Shown one piece after another: positions 1 through 8,551 of a stretch of DNA of 64,000 nucleotides. How positions within the stretch are numbered: the first letter of the stretch is position 1; each line of letters begins with the position of its first letter. The translations under genes and the position numbers were made by a program. The notes beneath the pieces were generated by a model. That model was given only the letters and a program-made list of their open reading frames with translations. It did not search any database and was not told the DNA's origin. The DNA is taken from contig JBFMBP010000079.1 in NCBI GenBank assembly GCA_040755155.1, positions 1-64,000 of the forward strand, in the 5' to 3' direction. The stretch is from Candidatus Omnitrophota bacterium (lineage in GTDB: Bacteria > Hinthialibacterota > Hinthialibacteria > Hinthialibacterales > Hinthialibacteraceae).

Positions 1-20
1 CGACAGAAAACCGGATATCT

Positions 21-58
21 GCGTCAATAAAAAGCGGTTCCAACAATTGGAACCGCTT
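21..58 (-). terminator. Rho-independent terminator of the secreted protein gene at 96-1124
   Basis: A perfect 10-bp inverted repeat (32-41 with 49-58, 7-nt loop) lies 37 bp beyond the stop codon of the minus-strand gene. Read on the minus strand the stem ends in CGC and runs into TTTTTATT, as expected for an intrinsic terminator. Confidence 0.8.
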
Positions 59-95
59 ACAAACAACTTGATTGTATGGCTAACCTTCATTCAGT

Positions 96-1124
96 TTAAT
101 TCCCTGGTAGAAAAAATTTCAAAACCGAGGAAACTTCGTGCATCATCCAGCTCTCCGCGCTTGCAGGCTTGTTACCCCATTTAATGTCCACTTTTTTCGG
201 CGCGGAAAAGATATGTTGAACGACGCCTTCTTCGTCTTCCTTTTCACCCTTTAAAATATAATAGAGATCGAGATCGTCGAATTCGATTTTGCCTTGAGTT
301 AACGGATTGGGAAAATCGACGTTGGGAGTCATGTGCGCGTAAAAGAATAGGGGATCTTCTTTGACAAGCTGAAACGACTCTTCGATTGTGGCGGCATAGA
401 AACTTTCGGGTTCATCCAGATCGATAGCAGGAGTGAAGGTCGTGATGTAATCGCCTGCTTCCAACTGCTTTTCATCGATCTCTTCGCCGTCCTTGTCATA
501 CATAACGATCCAACATTTTTCCACTTCGTCCTCGTCATCGAGGTACAGCCACATGTCGCAATTGTATATTACGCTATCTTCCGGGTCGTAATAGTCGACA
601 TTGGGCGCCCAATAAACATTATCGTACGCCACGCCGTCTTCCTCGTAATTGGGCGCATAGATTCCGCAGACAAAAAGAGGAACGCCATTGCCCACTTCCA
701 TCCAGAAAACTTTTTTATCCCAGCCGGCGGATTTATATTCGTTATTTCCTAAAGAAACCGTCTCCAATCCAATGATGCAAACATAATACTCCTCGTTGAA
801 TTTTTCATCCTTGATCTTGACGCAGACGTATCCGACGACATCGGGCCAATCCCCTTCCAGGGTGTTGGTGAAATCAAAGGTCTCTTCCGATTGGACGAAG
901 GGTTTAGAAACTCGATTATTTCGGTCGATGAGAAACTTTTTCCCTGCACTTTGGGGATGGTTCCCTCTCCTAATGATTTTGGGGAGACCCCCCCTTAAAC
1001 AACCCCCGCCATCACCTCCAACACTGCAAATACTGGAATAACAATCCGGTTCGGAAAGAAAAAAAAGAACCGCCGCCAAAGCCGCTATGGTAAGTCCTAT
1101 ACTCTTTTGATAATTCTTCATCAT
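96..1124 (-). CDS. Secreted acidic hypothetical protein
   Basis: This encodes 342 residues of unknown function. Residues 1-28 look like a signal peptide or anchor (MMKNYQK, then a hydrophobic stretch). A Cys/Gly-rich segment follows (CYSSICSVGGDGGGC, about residues 28-42). The rest is strongly acidic and aromatic-rich with no recognisable catalytic motif, suggesting an exported beta-rich protein. The gene is monocistronic: it is followed by a strong terminator, and the next minus-strand gene upstream is separated from it by AT-rich sequence and a second terminator. The ATG at 1124 is the first in frame; no strong ribosome site is visible. It could be lipoprotein-like, but no clear lipobox is present. 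Confidence 0.6.
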   Translation of the reverse strand: MMKNYQKSIGLTIAALAAVLFFLSEPDCYSSICSVGGDGGGCLRGGLPKIIRRGNHPQSAGKKFLIDRNNRVSKPFVQSEETFDFTNTLEGDWPDVVGYVCVKIKDEKFNEEYYVCIIGLETVSLGNNEYKSAGWDKKVFWMEVGNGVPLFVCGIYAPNYEEDGVAYDNVYWAPNVDYYDPEDSVIYNCDMWLYLDDEDEVEKCWIVMYDKDGEEIDEKQLEAGDYITTFTPAIDLDEPESFYAATIEESFQLVKEDPLFFYAHMTPNVDFPNPLTQGKIEFDDLDLYYILKGEKEDEEGVVQHIFSAPKKVDIKWGNKPASAESWMMHEVSSVLKFFLPGN

Positions 1125-1215
1125 TTGACAAATCTCCTAAAAAAATGGATTGAAATGCTTCTTTTTCTGAAGAAAAAAAATAGATATAGCCGATCGCATC
1201 CTCCAACTTATCCTC

Positions 1216-1273
1216 ATAATATTATAATGAAATAATATAATAATATAATAAAATGAAATAATAAAATAATAAA
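1216..1273. repeat. AT-only low-complexity tract
   Basis: Nearly every base is A or T apart from a few G, arranged as imperfect repeats of ATAAT, AATA and GAAATAAT. It lies between a terminator and the 5' side of the gene at 96-1124, so it may also hold that gene's promoter. No clear -35 box can be chosen. Confidence 0.55.
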
Positions 1274-1306
1274 GCCGCGCTCCTGAGAACACGGCTAATT
1301 TTTTTT
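1271..1306. terminator. Bidirectional-looking terminator hairpin
   Basis: AGCCG (1273-1277) pairs with CGGCT (1292-1296). On the plus strand the stem runs into eight T residues; on the minus strand it runs into TTATTATTTT. It sits just downstream of the minus-strand gene ending at 1328, whose terminator it most likely is. Confidence 0.6.
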
Positions 1307-1327
1307 CGATTGAATTTTATCGGTTTG

Positions 1328-2059
1328 TTAATAGATGAAATGCGTCTCTTGCGCCTGGCCGTTTTTCTTTTTGGCGGGGCGGGAGGTATCCACCTTGCCG
1401 TAAGGAACGTCGAGGTAAGCCGAAGCGATAAATACGTCGTCTTTGGAGAATCCCAGCGCTTCATAAGAGGTGCGCAGGATTTCCAGCGTTTCGTCAACGG
1501 TGCGCCGGTTGGGGAAAATTTCGCCTTGAATCAAGCATTGATCGATAAGATATTGCTTGTTCAAAACGTATCCCTGAGAGATAAAGACCTCCGAGACGCC
1601 TAACAGGCGGTTGCGGGTTACGGCATCCTCTTCGCACATGACGGCTTCATGCAAGGGGCGAAGGATGCGGATGCGGCCTTCCTTGGAGTTGGGATCGCTT
1701 TTACGGGCGATATCGGCGTCGGTGGCGTCCCGCGCTTGCTGCATCAGGTATTGCAAATCTTTTTCCGTCAGAGCCTGGCGTCTTCTCGCTGTACGTTCCA
1801 GCGCCATTTCCGTCGCCCGGCGCAGTAAAATCGGGCTGATCCGTTGTCCGTGGGTCCGTTTATATAAAACGCGGTAGCCTTTGGTAACGGCGCGCATATA
1901 TTCCACCGCTTCGTTCAAAGTCAGGCCCGGCTGTCTTTGCACGAAACGGCGCGAGGCTTCGGGGGACATGCCCCATTCCCGCACAAGATGATTTTCGATC
2001 GCTTCGCGGCAATCTCTCGGCGTCAACTCTCTTTTCTTCTCTGCTGATTCCATCGCCAT
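1328..2059 (-). CDS. Helical hypothetical protein
   Basis: The product is 243 residues of unknown function. It is soluble, highly charged and apparently mostly helical, with Arg-rich segments (for example ALERTARRRQ near residue 92). There is no signal peptide or membrane span. The N-terminal half reads like a compact helical domain; the tail (PAKKKNGQAQ) is probably disordered. The ATG at 2059 is preceded by a purine-rich GAAAGAAGAAG stretch about five bases upstream, which supports this start. The gene stands alone with a terminator hairpin after it. I do not recognise a family. Confidence 0.55.
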   Translation of the reverse strand: MAMESAEKKRELTPRDCREAIENHLVREWGMSPEASRRFVQRQPGLTLNEAVEYMRAVTKGYRVLYKRTHGQRISPILLRRATEMALERTARRRQALTEKDLQYLMQQARDATDADIARKSDPNSKEGRIRILRPLHEAVMCEEDAVTRNRLLGVSEVFISQGYVLNKQYLIDQCLIQGEIFPNRRTVDETLEILRTSYEALGFSKDDVFIASAYLDVPYGKVDTSRPAKKKNGQAQETHFIY

Positions 2060-2375
2060 GCTGCTTCTTCTTTCGCTTTTCCGGCTTGGGTACTTTCGAT
2101 AGGGTAAGCGAAAGCGCCTCCTTTCTACCCGGCGTTCATTCGTCCGGAAACAGAATAATTATTATTAGTTTGCGTATTTGGTTAATCTTCAAAAGGATCG
2201 TAAACGGCGAGTCGATTTTTACGAAAACAATTGTTCAGCGATACGCCTGCAAAAACGAACTTTTGAAAATTGTTCGCTAAGTTATGAATTGAAAGCCCGA
2301 TGAAGGCGATTTCAACGCAACTATGCGTTCCAATACGATTCCATTTCAAATGGCTAAGGTTAAAGCTATGAAACC
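2060..2375. other. Intergenic, no gene recognised
   Basis: These 316 bases separate two minus-strand hypothetical genes. They contain a short palindrome, CCATTTCAAATGG (2341-2353), and a hairpin (2354-2361 with 2372-2379) that overlaps the stop codon of the next gene. Neither is followed by a T-run. Nothing else was seen. Confidence 0.5.
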
Positions 2376-2756
2376 TTAGATATTCGCCTCTTCCGGCGTC
2401 TTCAAGAAATCCTTGAGATTATGGCGGTCAATGGCGATATGTTTATAACGATCAAGAATCTTCTCGGCAACTAATGCGACCGATCTTTTTACTCCGCGCG
2501 TCTTAATCGGATCCGTCGCGGGATCAAGTTTAACGGTGATTTGCCGCAAAGCCTCGTTCATCGACAATTTCAAATAGAAAGATTGAGAATGTCCTTCTTC
2601 GACTACCACGACGGGAAGGATGGCTCGGCGGCCTTTGCTTTCGCAATACGCATCCTCGATCTTGATCAGCCAATTCTTATTTTCTTCTTGGAAGGGATTG
2701 AAAGATTCGCACCAATCCTTTAACGAAATTTCGCCTTTAAAGATAACGTGCGGCAA
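2376..2756 (-). CDS. Small hypothetical protein, TTG start
   Basis: The product is 126 residues, soluble, mixed alpha/beta in appearance (beta-like LPVVVVEEG in the middle, helical C-terminus). It is not recognised. The start codon is TTG: no ATG precedes the conserved-looking N-terminus (PHVIFKGEISLKDW), and a good ribosome site, GAAGG, lies seven bases upstream. The size and strand pattern suggest a single small adaptor-like domain, but that is only an impression. It is isolated on both sides by over 300 bases. Confidence 0.5.
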   Translation of the reverse strand: MPHVIFKGEISLKDWCESFNPFQEENKNWLIKIEDAYCESKGRRAILPVVVVEEGHSQSFYLKLSMNEALRQITVKLDPATDPIKTRGVKRSVALVAEKILDRYKHIAIDRHNLKDFLKTPEEANI

Positions 2757-3225
2757 ATATATTTACCTTCTTTATCCCTTTTGTTCTACTCGCATGAGCG
2801 GCGTCCAGGCGGCTCCTGCAATTTAAAATTTAACCATAACAAAAGCAGGGCTAATTCAACCATCACACCCTGCGCCCTGCTGACGAGCATTTTAAGAAAC
2901 CGCAATTCTTCTTGAATTATTAAGTATAATTGGGAGTAATATTAGTTTTCCCTTAATAATTCGTTTTTTACTAGTTTATACATCATTGGAAAGCCGTCAA
3001 GAGGAAATTTTCAAAATTTAACACCGCCATGAGCAAAACGCTTAGAATTCATATTAAATGTAAGTATATAACCTATAATTTATAAGCATAATAAGCTAAA
3101 GTGGCACGAAACGCCCACCTACCGGAATATTAAAGCCTTAATCCTGGAAATTTTGCAAGATTAACAAACCGCTCCGCCCTTGACAGCCTTCTCAATTTCG
3201 AAAATACGCTTATCATCCCTGCATT
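2757..3225. other. Long intergenic region with an inverted repeat
   Basis: This is a 469-base AT-rich gap between divergent genes. An 8-bp perfect inverted repeat (AGCAGGGC 2844-2851 with GCCCTGCT 2874-2881) encloses a 22-nt loop. A TTGACA at 3180-3185 could be a -35 box for the radical SAM gene, but only weak -10 candidates (AATACG, TACGCT) lie at 17-19 bp. No tRNA or ORF with coding character was found. Confidence 0.4.
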
Positions 3226-4014
3226 ATGTCCGAAATCTCCACTATATACGGTCCCGTCCTTTCCTGGCGCGTGGGGTTGTCGCTGGGAGTCGATCTTATT
3301 CTTGAAACTTCGGTCTGTTCATTCAATTGCATCTACTGCCAATTGGGAAAGATCCAACGCATAACCAATGAGAGAAAATTATTCGTACCTACGGATCGAA
3401 TTCTCCGGGATTTTTGCGCTTCTCGTTGGCGGGAAGCGGATATTATCACTTATAGCGGCAGCGGGGAGCCTACGCTGGCTATGAATCTAGGGGAATGCGC
3501 CAGGGAAATCGGAAAAATCGCCTCGATTCCCCAACTGACGCTGACCAATGGAACGCTATTAGACCATCCCGCCGTTATGGAGGATTTGCGCGTCATGGAT
3601 AAGGTATTCGTCAAGCTGGATGCGGGCGAGGAAGAGATGTTCCAAAGGATCAACCGCCCCGTCAAAGGAATCTCCTTGGCGAAGATCATAGAGAATATCC
3701 GAATCTTCCGCCAGAAATACGACGGCTATTTCGGAATACAAATCATGTTTCTGCCCGCTAACTTGTCGCAACGGGAGAGGTTGGCGCAAATCCTTCTTGA
3801 AATTCAGCCGGACGAAGCGCAATTAAACACACCCAAACGGCCCTATCCCAAACATTGGCATGTCTCTTCGCGAGGCGGGCATAACGAGGAATTGCGGGAA
3901 TACGATTCCGTTCCTTTGCGCACCATTTCCGTAGAAGAAGCGCATTCCGTCGAAGACTACCTGCGGCGCGAGACGGGGCTGAAGATCGTTTCCGTCTATA
4001 AGCATTGCGGATGA
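3226..4014 (+). CDS. Radical SAM protein, COG0731-like
   Basis: This is a 262-residue radical SAM enzyme. The cluster motif CxxxCxxC is at Cys31, Cys35 and Cys38 (CSFNCIYCQLG). It is preceded by YGPVLSWRVGLSLGV, the hallmark opening of the COG0731 family, which is related to the wyosine-synthesis radical SAM fold. A glycine-rich SAM-contact segment, YSGSGEPT, follows near residue 75. Members bind a 4Fe-4S cluster and split S-adenosylmethionine; the substrate of bacterial members is generally unknown, and tRNA modification should not be assumed. The reading frame begins at an ATG with no clear Shine-Dalgarno sequence, so the transcript may be nearly leaderless. It ends in tandem stops. No partner gene is adjacent. 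Confidence 0.82.
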   Translation: MSEISTIYGPVLSWRVGLSLGVDLILETSVCSFNCIYCQLGKIQRITNERKLFVPTDRILRDFCASRWREADIITYSGSGEPTLAMNLGECAREIGKIASIPQLTLTNGTLLDHPAVMEDLRVMDKVFVKLDAGEEEMFQRINRPVKGISLAKIIENIRIFRQKYDGYFGIQIMFLPANLSQRERLAQILLEIQPDEAQLNTPKRPYPKHWHVSSRGGHNEELREYDSVPLRTISVEEAHSVEDYLRRETGLKIVSVYKHCG

Positions 4015-4201
4015 TGACGCCGCATGATCGATCATCTTAAAAACGGGAATTGGTAAATTGTTTGAGAACAATAATCCTCGTTTTAATTATGATGCGCAAT
4101 AGCATCCTTATCACCCAAAAGGCGAGTGGATTGTATTTTGTAAGTCGCTGAATTTCTTTTACTAATCGCTCGTCACTTTTCACTAATCACAGTTTTTAAG
4201 T

Positions 4202-5569
4202 TCATGGTTCTTCACGGGTGAGTTCCCCAATTAGCCGCGCCGCCGTTTCGCACCAGAGAACCGGGGTTTCCGGAGCGTATTGGGCGCTGGCGTAAGTGGC
4301 TTCATAACCGCCTTCCCGATAGCCGCGAGCATGAGGCATATATCCCATATCGCCGCCCACCAATCCAATCGCAAGCGTGGGGCGGAGCAGGGAATGAACT
4401 TTTATGTCTCTGGCGTTTTCCGTAAAAACTTCGGCGGGCAATCCCACCAAACCGATAGGCCCAAGGCGGAAAACAACGATCTCGGCGGGATGGCTTTTCT
4501 CTTTCGTTTCCGCCAGGGCAATGATTCTTTCCGGGGTTCGTTCGTTAAACTGCCGTTTGGAGGCGGCTTCCGGATTTTTCTCCATCTCTTCTTTCGCCCA
4601 TTGGTAATCTTCCGGCGCCACTTTACGAATGGGGCATGGGACGGTTTCGCTCTTGGCGCCTAAGACGCCGATCGAAATCGGCGCGGCGTTTTTATGAGCC
4701 GACAGAGCCGCCTTAGCGAGGATTCGTCCGATCCGGCGCGACTCCTCGTAACCGCTGCGTTGGTTGGGATCCTTGACGTTAAAATGATTCACATTGCCGC
4801 AACAGGCATTTAAAAAAATTACGTTCCATCCGGCGCCTAACGACTCGCGCACGCCCACCGTTAAATGATGTGGATAATCGGCGGAAAATTTGTCGCCGCC
4901 GATGCAATCGAGGTGCAGGCCGTAACTGACGAGAAGAATCCTCGCCGTTTCGAAGGCGAGCGCGGTAACGGCGGGATCGATCTCGCCGATGGGACGTACG
5001 ATTTCAGGATTGGCATGGCCTGGATTCGTCCTCACCGTTCCATCCTTCATGAGATATCGGCGGATGAAGGCGACGGATTTTTCTTCAACTTCCCCTAACG
5101 TAACATGCGTCTCCGCGACTTGTCCATCCAAGGCTTTCCCCACCGTCAGCGCCGCCTGAGCGGGAAGCCTCTCCGCTATTTCCGAAACGGTCGCGCCGGT
5201 ATGGGTATGAGTGGCGTGGAGAAAAACGCAGTGGGCGGGAATTCCGGTCTTCTCTTGCACTTCATGCCGGATGCGCGCAGCGATCGGAGCGTCGATCCCT
5301 ATCAGATCCATCGCGATGATGGCCAGCGTAACCCCGTCTTTGGTTAATACCAACGCTTTCGCCATCAATGGATCCAAGACGGCGGAGGCTCTGCGTTCTT
5401 CGAAATAGCCGGGCATCGTTACGCCCAGTTCCGGCGTAATATCCATTTCGGCGTATCCCGCCATAAGTTTTTCATGGTTGGGCGCCGCTGCTAATGTTCC
5501 ATCGATAGGCTGAATCCAACAAATCCATAACCAAAATGCTTTTCGTAAAAACCTTTTCATGGAAAACAT
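4202..5569 (-). CDS. Neutral/alkaline ceramidase-like secreted hydrolase
   Basis: The 455-residue product matches the N-terminal catalytic domain of neutral/alkaline non-lysosomal ceramidases, zinc enzymes that cleave amide bonds in sphingolipid-like substrates. It opens with a signal-anchor or signal peptide (residues 4-28, ending LAAAP), followed by the family opening GYAEMDITPELGVTMPGY. The zinc motif HATHTHTG is at residues 118-125, a second His-rich segment is SADYPHH, and the active-site loop is NACCGNVN. It lacks the C-terminal Ig-like domain of classical ceramidases, as do many bacterial homologues, so the real substrate may differ. An upstream ATG (5635) is in frame, but the ATG at 5569 has an AGGGAG ribosome site seven bases away and gives a normal signal peptide. 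Confidence 0.8.
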   Translation of the reverse strand: MFSMKRFLRKAFWLWICWIQPIDGTLAAAPNHEKLMAGYAEMDITPELGVTMPGYFEERRASAVLDPLMAKALVLTKDGVTLAIIAMDLIGIDAPIAARIRHEVQEKTGIPAHCVFLHATHTHTGATVSEIAERLPAQAALTVGKALDGQVAETHVTLGEVEEKSVAFIRRYLMKDGTVRTNPGHANPEIVRPIGEIDPAVTALAFETARILLVSYGLHLDCIGGDKFSADYPHHLTVGVRESLGAGWNVIFLNACCGNVNHFNVKDPNQRSGYEESRRIGRILAKAALSAHKNAAPISIGVLGAKSETVPCPIRKVAPEDYQWAKEEMEKNPEAASKRQFNERTPERIIALAETKEKSHPAEIVVFRLGPIGLVGLPAEVFTENARDIKVHSLLRPTLAIGLVGGDMGYMPHARGYREGGYEATYASAQYAPETPVLWCETAARLIGELTREEP

Positions 5570-5649
5570 CGTTCTTCTCCCTATCGCCCTTAAGGTTGCG
5601 AAGCGATGGACTGTCGCTTCTTTACGCTGCTTCAACCGTACGCGACTAT

Positions 5650-5822
5650 CTCATGCTGCGTAATAAGGCCATTATCCCAGAAATTTGCCGTCTTGATAAT
5701 TGTAGTCTCCATAATTGCCGATCTTTTCCCATTAAACGCAGGGATTCAGTCAAGGGCAGAAAAAATCTTGCCCTTGCCACCCCCAATCCCGAAGGGCGAG
5801 GGAATGGCAGTGCACGACATGA
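5650..5822. repeat. Degenerate MITE-like element (family B)
   Basis: The left end (CTCATGCTGCG, then AAGGCCATTAT and AATTTGCCGTC) and the right end (GGGCGAGGGAATGG, then GCACGACATGA) match both ends of the better-preserved element at 35774-35934 in order and spacing. The terminal repeats have decayed, and the middle holds an unrelated short hairpin repeat (5751-5782). Confidence 0.6.
5751..5782 (+). repeat. Short interspersed hairpin repeat, copy 1
   Basis: CAAGGGCA followed by an A-run and TTGCCCTTGCCACC forms a small stem-loop. Nearly identical copies occur at 18843-18874 and 27421-27451, all in intergenic DNA and in the same orientation. Confidence 0.65.
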
Positions 5823-5915
5823 ATTACTATAACGCCCATTCTGCGCATCGGATTGGCGGCATCGAAATGTAGATTTACGGCGATTATTTTTCTATATTTG
5901 CTATATCCATGAGTT

Positions 5916-5944
5916 TTGACAAGCCTATCAACTCGCGGGATAAT
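5916..5944 (+). promoter_or_regulatory. Sigma-70-type promoter of the ligand-gated channel gene
   Basis: TTGACA at 5916-5921 and GATAAT at 5939-5944 are separated by exactly 17 bases and lie 32 bases before the ATG at 5976, giving a leader of about 25 nt. This is one of the two best-matched promoters in the window. Confidence 0.7.
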
Positions 5945-5975
5945 GCATTTCTCGATGAACAATTTCCTTTAAGAA

Positions 5976-7034
5976 ATGAAGCCGTTTCGAATGAATCCTT
6001 TCTATTCTTTTTTTCAACGTTATTCGTTTTTATTCATTTTCGCATCGTTTTTATGGCTTCATCCCGCGATCGCATTATGCCAAACGCCTGAACGCGGCGT
6101 TGCAAGCGGGGCAGAGAATTCTCCATCTATCCAACAAGAATCCAAGGAAGCGGCGCCTCCTGCGGATGTCTATATCGGAATCTTCATTCTGCGCATCAAT
6201 TCCCTCAGTTTAAGAGATAAACAACTGGGAGTGGATTTCTACATTTGGTTTCGCTGGCGCGACGGAAAATTGAAGCCGCAGGAGACCTTCGAACTGATTA
6301 ATGGAATGATCGACAAAAGAGAGACGATCGACGAGCGCCGATTCGGCGAATGGTTCTACGCATGCGCCCGGGTTCAAGCCAACGTATTGCAATCGTGGAA
6401 TATGTCCCGCTACCCGATGGATTCGCATCGAATTCGCATCGAAATCGAAGACAGCAAAGACGATATTTCCGTCCTGAAATATATCAGCGATAACGAAAAT
6501 TGCAGTATCGACCGGAATTTATCTTTGACGGGATGGCAGTTGGGCGATCTTTACACTCAAGTAATAGACTATTCCTATCATACGAATTACGGAGATTTGG
6601 AACTTGGAGGAAACAATGCCAGCTATTATTCGCGTTTTACTTGTTCGATCGAAGTGGATCGTCCCAGCATCAAATTCGCATTTAAGCAATTTTACGGTCT
6701 TTATATCGCCGTAATGATTGGACTCGCCACGCTTTTAATCAATCCCAAGCATTCCAGCCCCCGCTTCAGCCTTTCCGTCGGCGCCGTATTTACCATCATG
6801 GGCAACCATTTCGTCGTAGCGTCCAATTTACCCGAGACCAGTCAGTTGACGTTAGTGGATAAACTGCACATCTACGCCGGATTTATTATTTTATCCTGCA
6901 TCCTTGCCTCCGTTGCGTCTCTCAAGTTGGACGATAAAGGATACGCCAATTTATCCCGGCGGTTGGACTATATCAGTTTCGGATTGTTTTCGATTCTCTT
7001 TATGGCTTTAAATTATATGGCGATAGCGGGTTGA
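5976..7034 (+). CDS. Prokaryotic pentameric ligand-gated ion channel (pLGIC-like)
   Basis: The 352-residue product has the full pLGIC plan. A signal peptide (about 1-36) is followed by an extracytoplasmic beta-sandwich (about 60-230). This contains FYIWFRWRDG, like the conserved W-x-D strand of the family, and SRYPMDSHRI, which corresponds to the invariant F/Y-P-x-D loop and lacks the flanking Cys pair, as in GLIC-type channels. Four C-terminal membrane helices follow: M1 (FKQFYGLYIAVMIGLATLL), a pore-lining M2 (FSLSVGAVFTIMGNHFVVAS), the M2-M3 linker NLPETSQLTLVDK, M3, and M4 at the extreme C-terminus. Length and order match bacterial pLGICs. It would form a homopentamer in the inner membrane with its ligand site facing the periplasm. 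Ligand and ion selectivity cannot be read from sequence. It has its own promoter and converges with a receptor gene 21 bp downstream. Confidence 0.82.
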   Translation: MKPFRMNPFYSFFQRYSFLFIFASFLWLHPAIALCQTPERGVASGAENSPSIQQESKEAAPPADVYIGIFILRINSLSLRDKQLGVDFYIWFRWRDGKLKPQETFELINGMIDKRETIDERRFGEWFYACARVQANVLQSWNMSRYPMDSHRIRIEIEDSKDDISVLKYISDNENCSIDRNLSLTGWQLGDLYTQVIDYSYHTNYGDLELGGNNASYYSRFTCSIEVDRPSIKFAFKQFYGLYIAVMIGLATLLINPKHSSPRFSLSVGAVFTIMGNHFVVASNLPETSQLTLVDKLHIYAGFIILSCILASVASLKLDDKGYANLSRRLDYISFGLFSILFMALNYMAIAG

Positions 7035-7055
7035 GAGCGGAAACGCGGCTTTCGA

Positions 7056-8549
7056 TTATTCCCTGGAGTAAGAAAAATCGTCATTTCTTTTTATAGCGAC
7101 GATGGCGCCGCTGCTATCCTCGTCCAGGGAGCGCAATATTTCGCCGACTAATTTTTGAGGCGTAAAACTATTGAAAAAACGCATAAAAATTTCAATGGTT
7201 TCCTCCGCATCGCCTGAAAAAGAATGCAAAATCATATTTTCGCCGGATTTCAGCGTTTGTTCCGAATAATGAAGCGTCTTGTCTTCCTCTTTCCATCGCC
7301 AAATCCGGCAAAGGCCGTTTTCATTCGTTGCTTGAACGCAATGAAAGTATTCGATGGCGTAAAGGGCGGAAACCATTTCGTAAGCGCTTTGAGGATCGCC
7401 GCCTGCAAGTTGCCCCTTCAAGAGAACGGATAGGGAAGCAGATGAGAGCGCCACGTCCAAGTCGCCTTCGTTCAAACGGATCGGCACGGCGCTCAATCCA
7501 TCTTTCCCGATTACGAGATCGTAAGTCTCCGAATAAACGCCGCTCAACCGGCAAACCACCGCCCAAAGACCGTTCTCGTTGGCGTCGATATCGAAAAATT
7601 CCCTGGAGGAACGTCCAAAAACGCTTCCTTTGGCCGTAAACATCCCGCTGGCGCATTCGCGATCGGGCCAAAAAACGTCGCGAAAAGCCCTGGACAATTC
7701 CGTACGGGAAAAGAACTGTTCGCTCTGCACCAGGTTGCGTCCGATGCGGCCTTCTGTTTCGTCCAAGACGCAAACCATTGTGTTGTATGTATTGCCCAAG
7801 TCGTAAAATTCGCGAATTCTCTCTTGCTCCAAAGAATGGGCATGCCGTCCCTTGATTCCCGCGAGGATTGCGTTCGTCAGTCTGCGAATGGGTTTGGTAA
7901 TGACAGTAGTGATCGTTTGCACTACAACCAGGCCGACGATGAGAATAAAGACTGCGGCGATGGCCATTTGCACAATAATAGCCTTCGTTTTGCTAGAAAT
8001 TTCGCTCACGTCTTTTTCCAGGAAGACAATAGCCGCCAATCTTCCCCGGCCATCCGAAACCGGCGCCAAGGCGTCGATCGCATCGAGAGAACCATTTTCT
8101 TTACCTTGCGCGATTTCGCCTATTATGGCGTATTCATCCACTTGAGTTTTTTGTTCGGCGTCGGCGGCCATTTTTGCCAGTTCGGGTAAATGGCCGCGCC
8201 ATAGCTCTTCGGCGGGCCGAAGGGGAGGCTCCCCGAGAGAATAGAACATTCGTTGGCCGTCTCTAGAATAAATCGCTATATGCCGAAGCGAATTCGAAGC
8301 GAAGATGCGTTGAAGGGGGAGAAGAAGACGAATCGAAGTTTCCGAATCCGCAGGGACTTCGCTTTCCAGATTTGGCAGCAGCACCGGATCGATAAACTCG
8401 GCGATGGAAATGGCGAAGGAGGCAATTTCATGCCGCGCGCTCCATATCATTTCATCGCGCTCGGAAAAATATTTGCTGATTCCTATTATGAGAATGGCGC
8501 CCAAGAAAATGGGAAGAATGGCTATTCTATTCCGAGTAATGAGTTTCAT
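7056..8549 (-). CDS. Membrane receptor with HAMP and degenerate SpoIIE-like output
   Basis: This is a 497-residue protein, last gene of the operon. TM1 spans about residues 8-26, then comes an extracytoplasmic sensor region to about 190, with a PAS/Cache-like strand (AALAPVSDG-type, IVFLEKDVSE). TM2 follows at about 195-217, then HAMP (ITKPIRRLTNAILAG, EFYDLGNTYN) and a cytoplasmic domain of about 240 residues. The C-terminal part resembles a PP2C/SpoIIE fold (GLWAVVCRLSG where active enzymes have a metal-binding GDxxGxG; the last strand is SSGAIVAIKRN), but the metal aspartates are not where expected, so it is probably a pseudophosphatase or ligand-binding output. The ATG at 8549 lies two bases after the previous stop, implying translational coupling; a TTG six bases earlier is an alternative. 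Confidence 0.62.
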   Translation of the reverse strand: MKLITRNRIAILPIFLGAILIIGISKYFSERDEMIWSARHEIASFAISIAEFIDPVLLPNLESEVPADSETSIRLLLPLQRIFASNSLRHIAIYSRDGQRMFYSLGEPPLRPAEELWRGHLPELAKMAADAEQKTQVDEYAIIGEIAQGKENGSLDAIDALAPVSDGRGRLAAIVFLEKDVSEISSKTKAIIVQMAIAAVFILIVGLVVVQTITTVITKPIRRLTNAILAGIKGRHAHSLEQERIREFYDLGNTYNTMVCVLDETEGRIGRNLVQSEQFFSRTELSRAFRDVFWPDRECASGMFTAKGSVFGRSSREFFDIDANENGLWAVVCRLSGVYSETYDLVIGKDGLSAVPIRLNEGDLDVALSSASLSVLLKGQLAGGDPQSAYEMVSALYAIEYFHCVQATNENGLCRIWRWKEEDKTLHYSEQTLKSGENMILHSFSGDAEETIEIFMRFFNSFTPQKLVGEILRSLDEDSSGAIVAIKRNDDFSYSRE

Positions 8550-8551
8550 CG

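Noticed and set aside
2844-2881. tRNA-like or structured RNA at the inverted repeat
   Set aside because: A single 8-bp stem with a 22-nt loop is present, without the other arms of a tRNA or a known riboswitch core.
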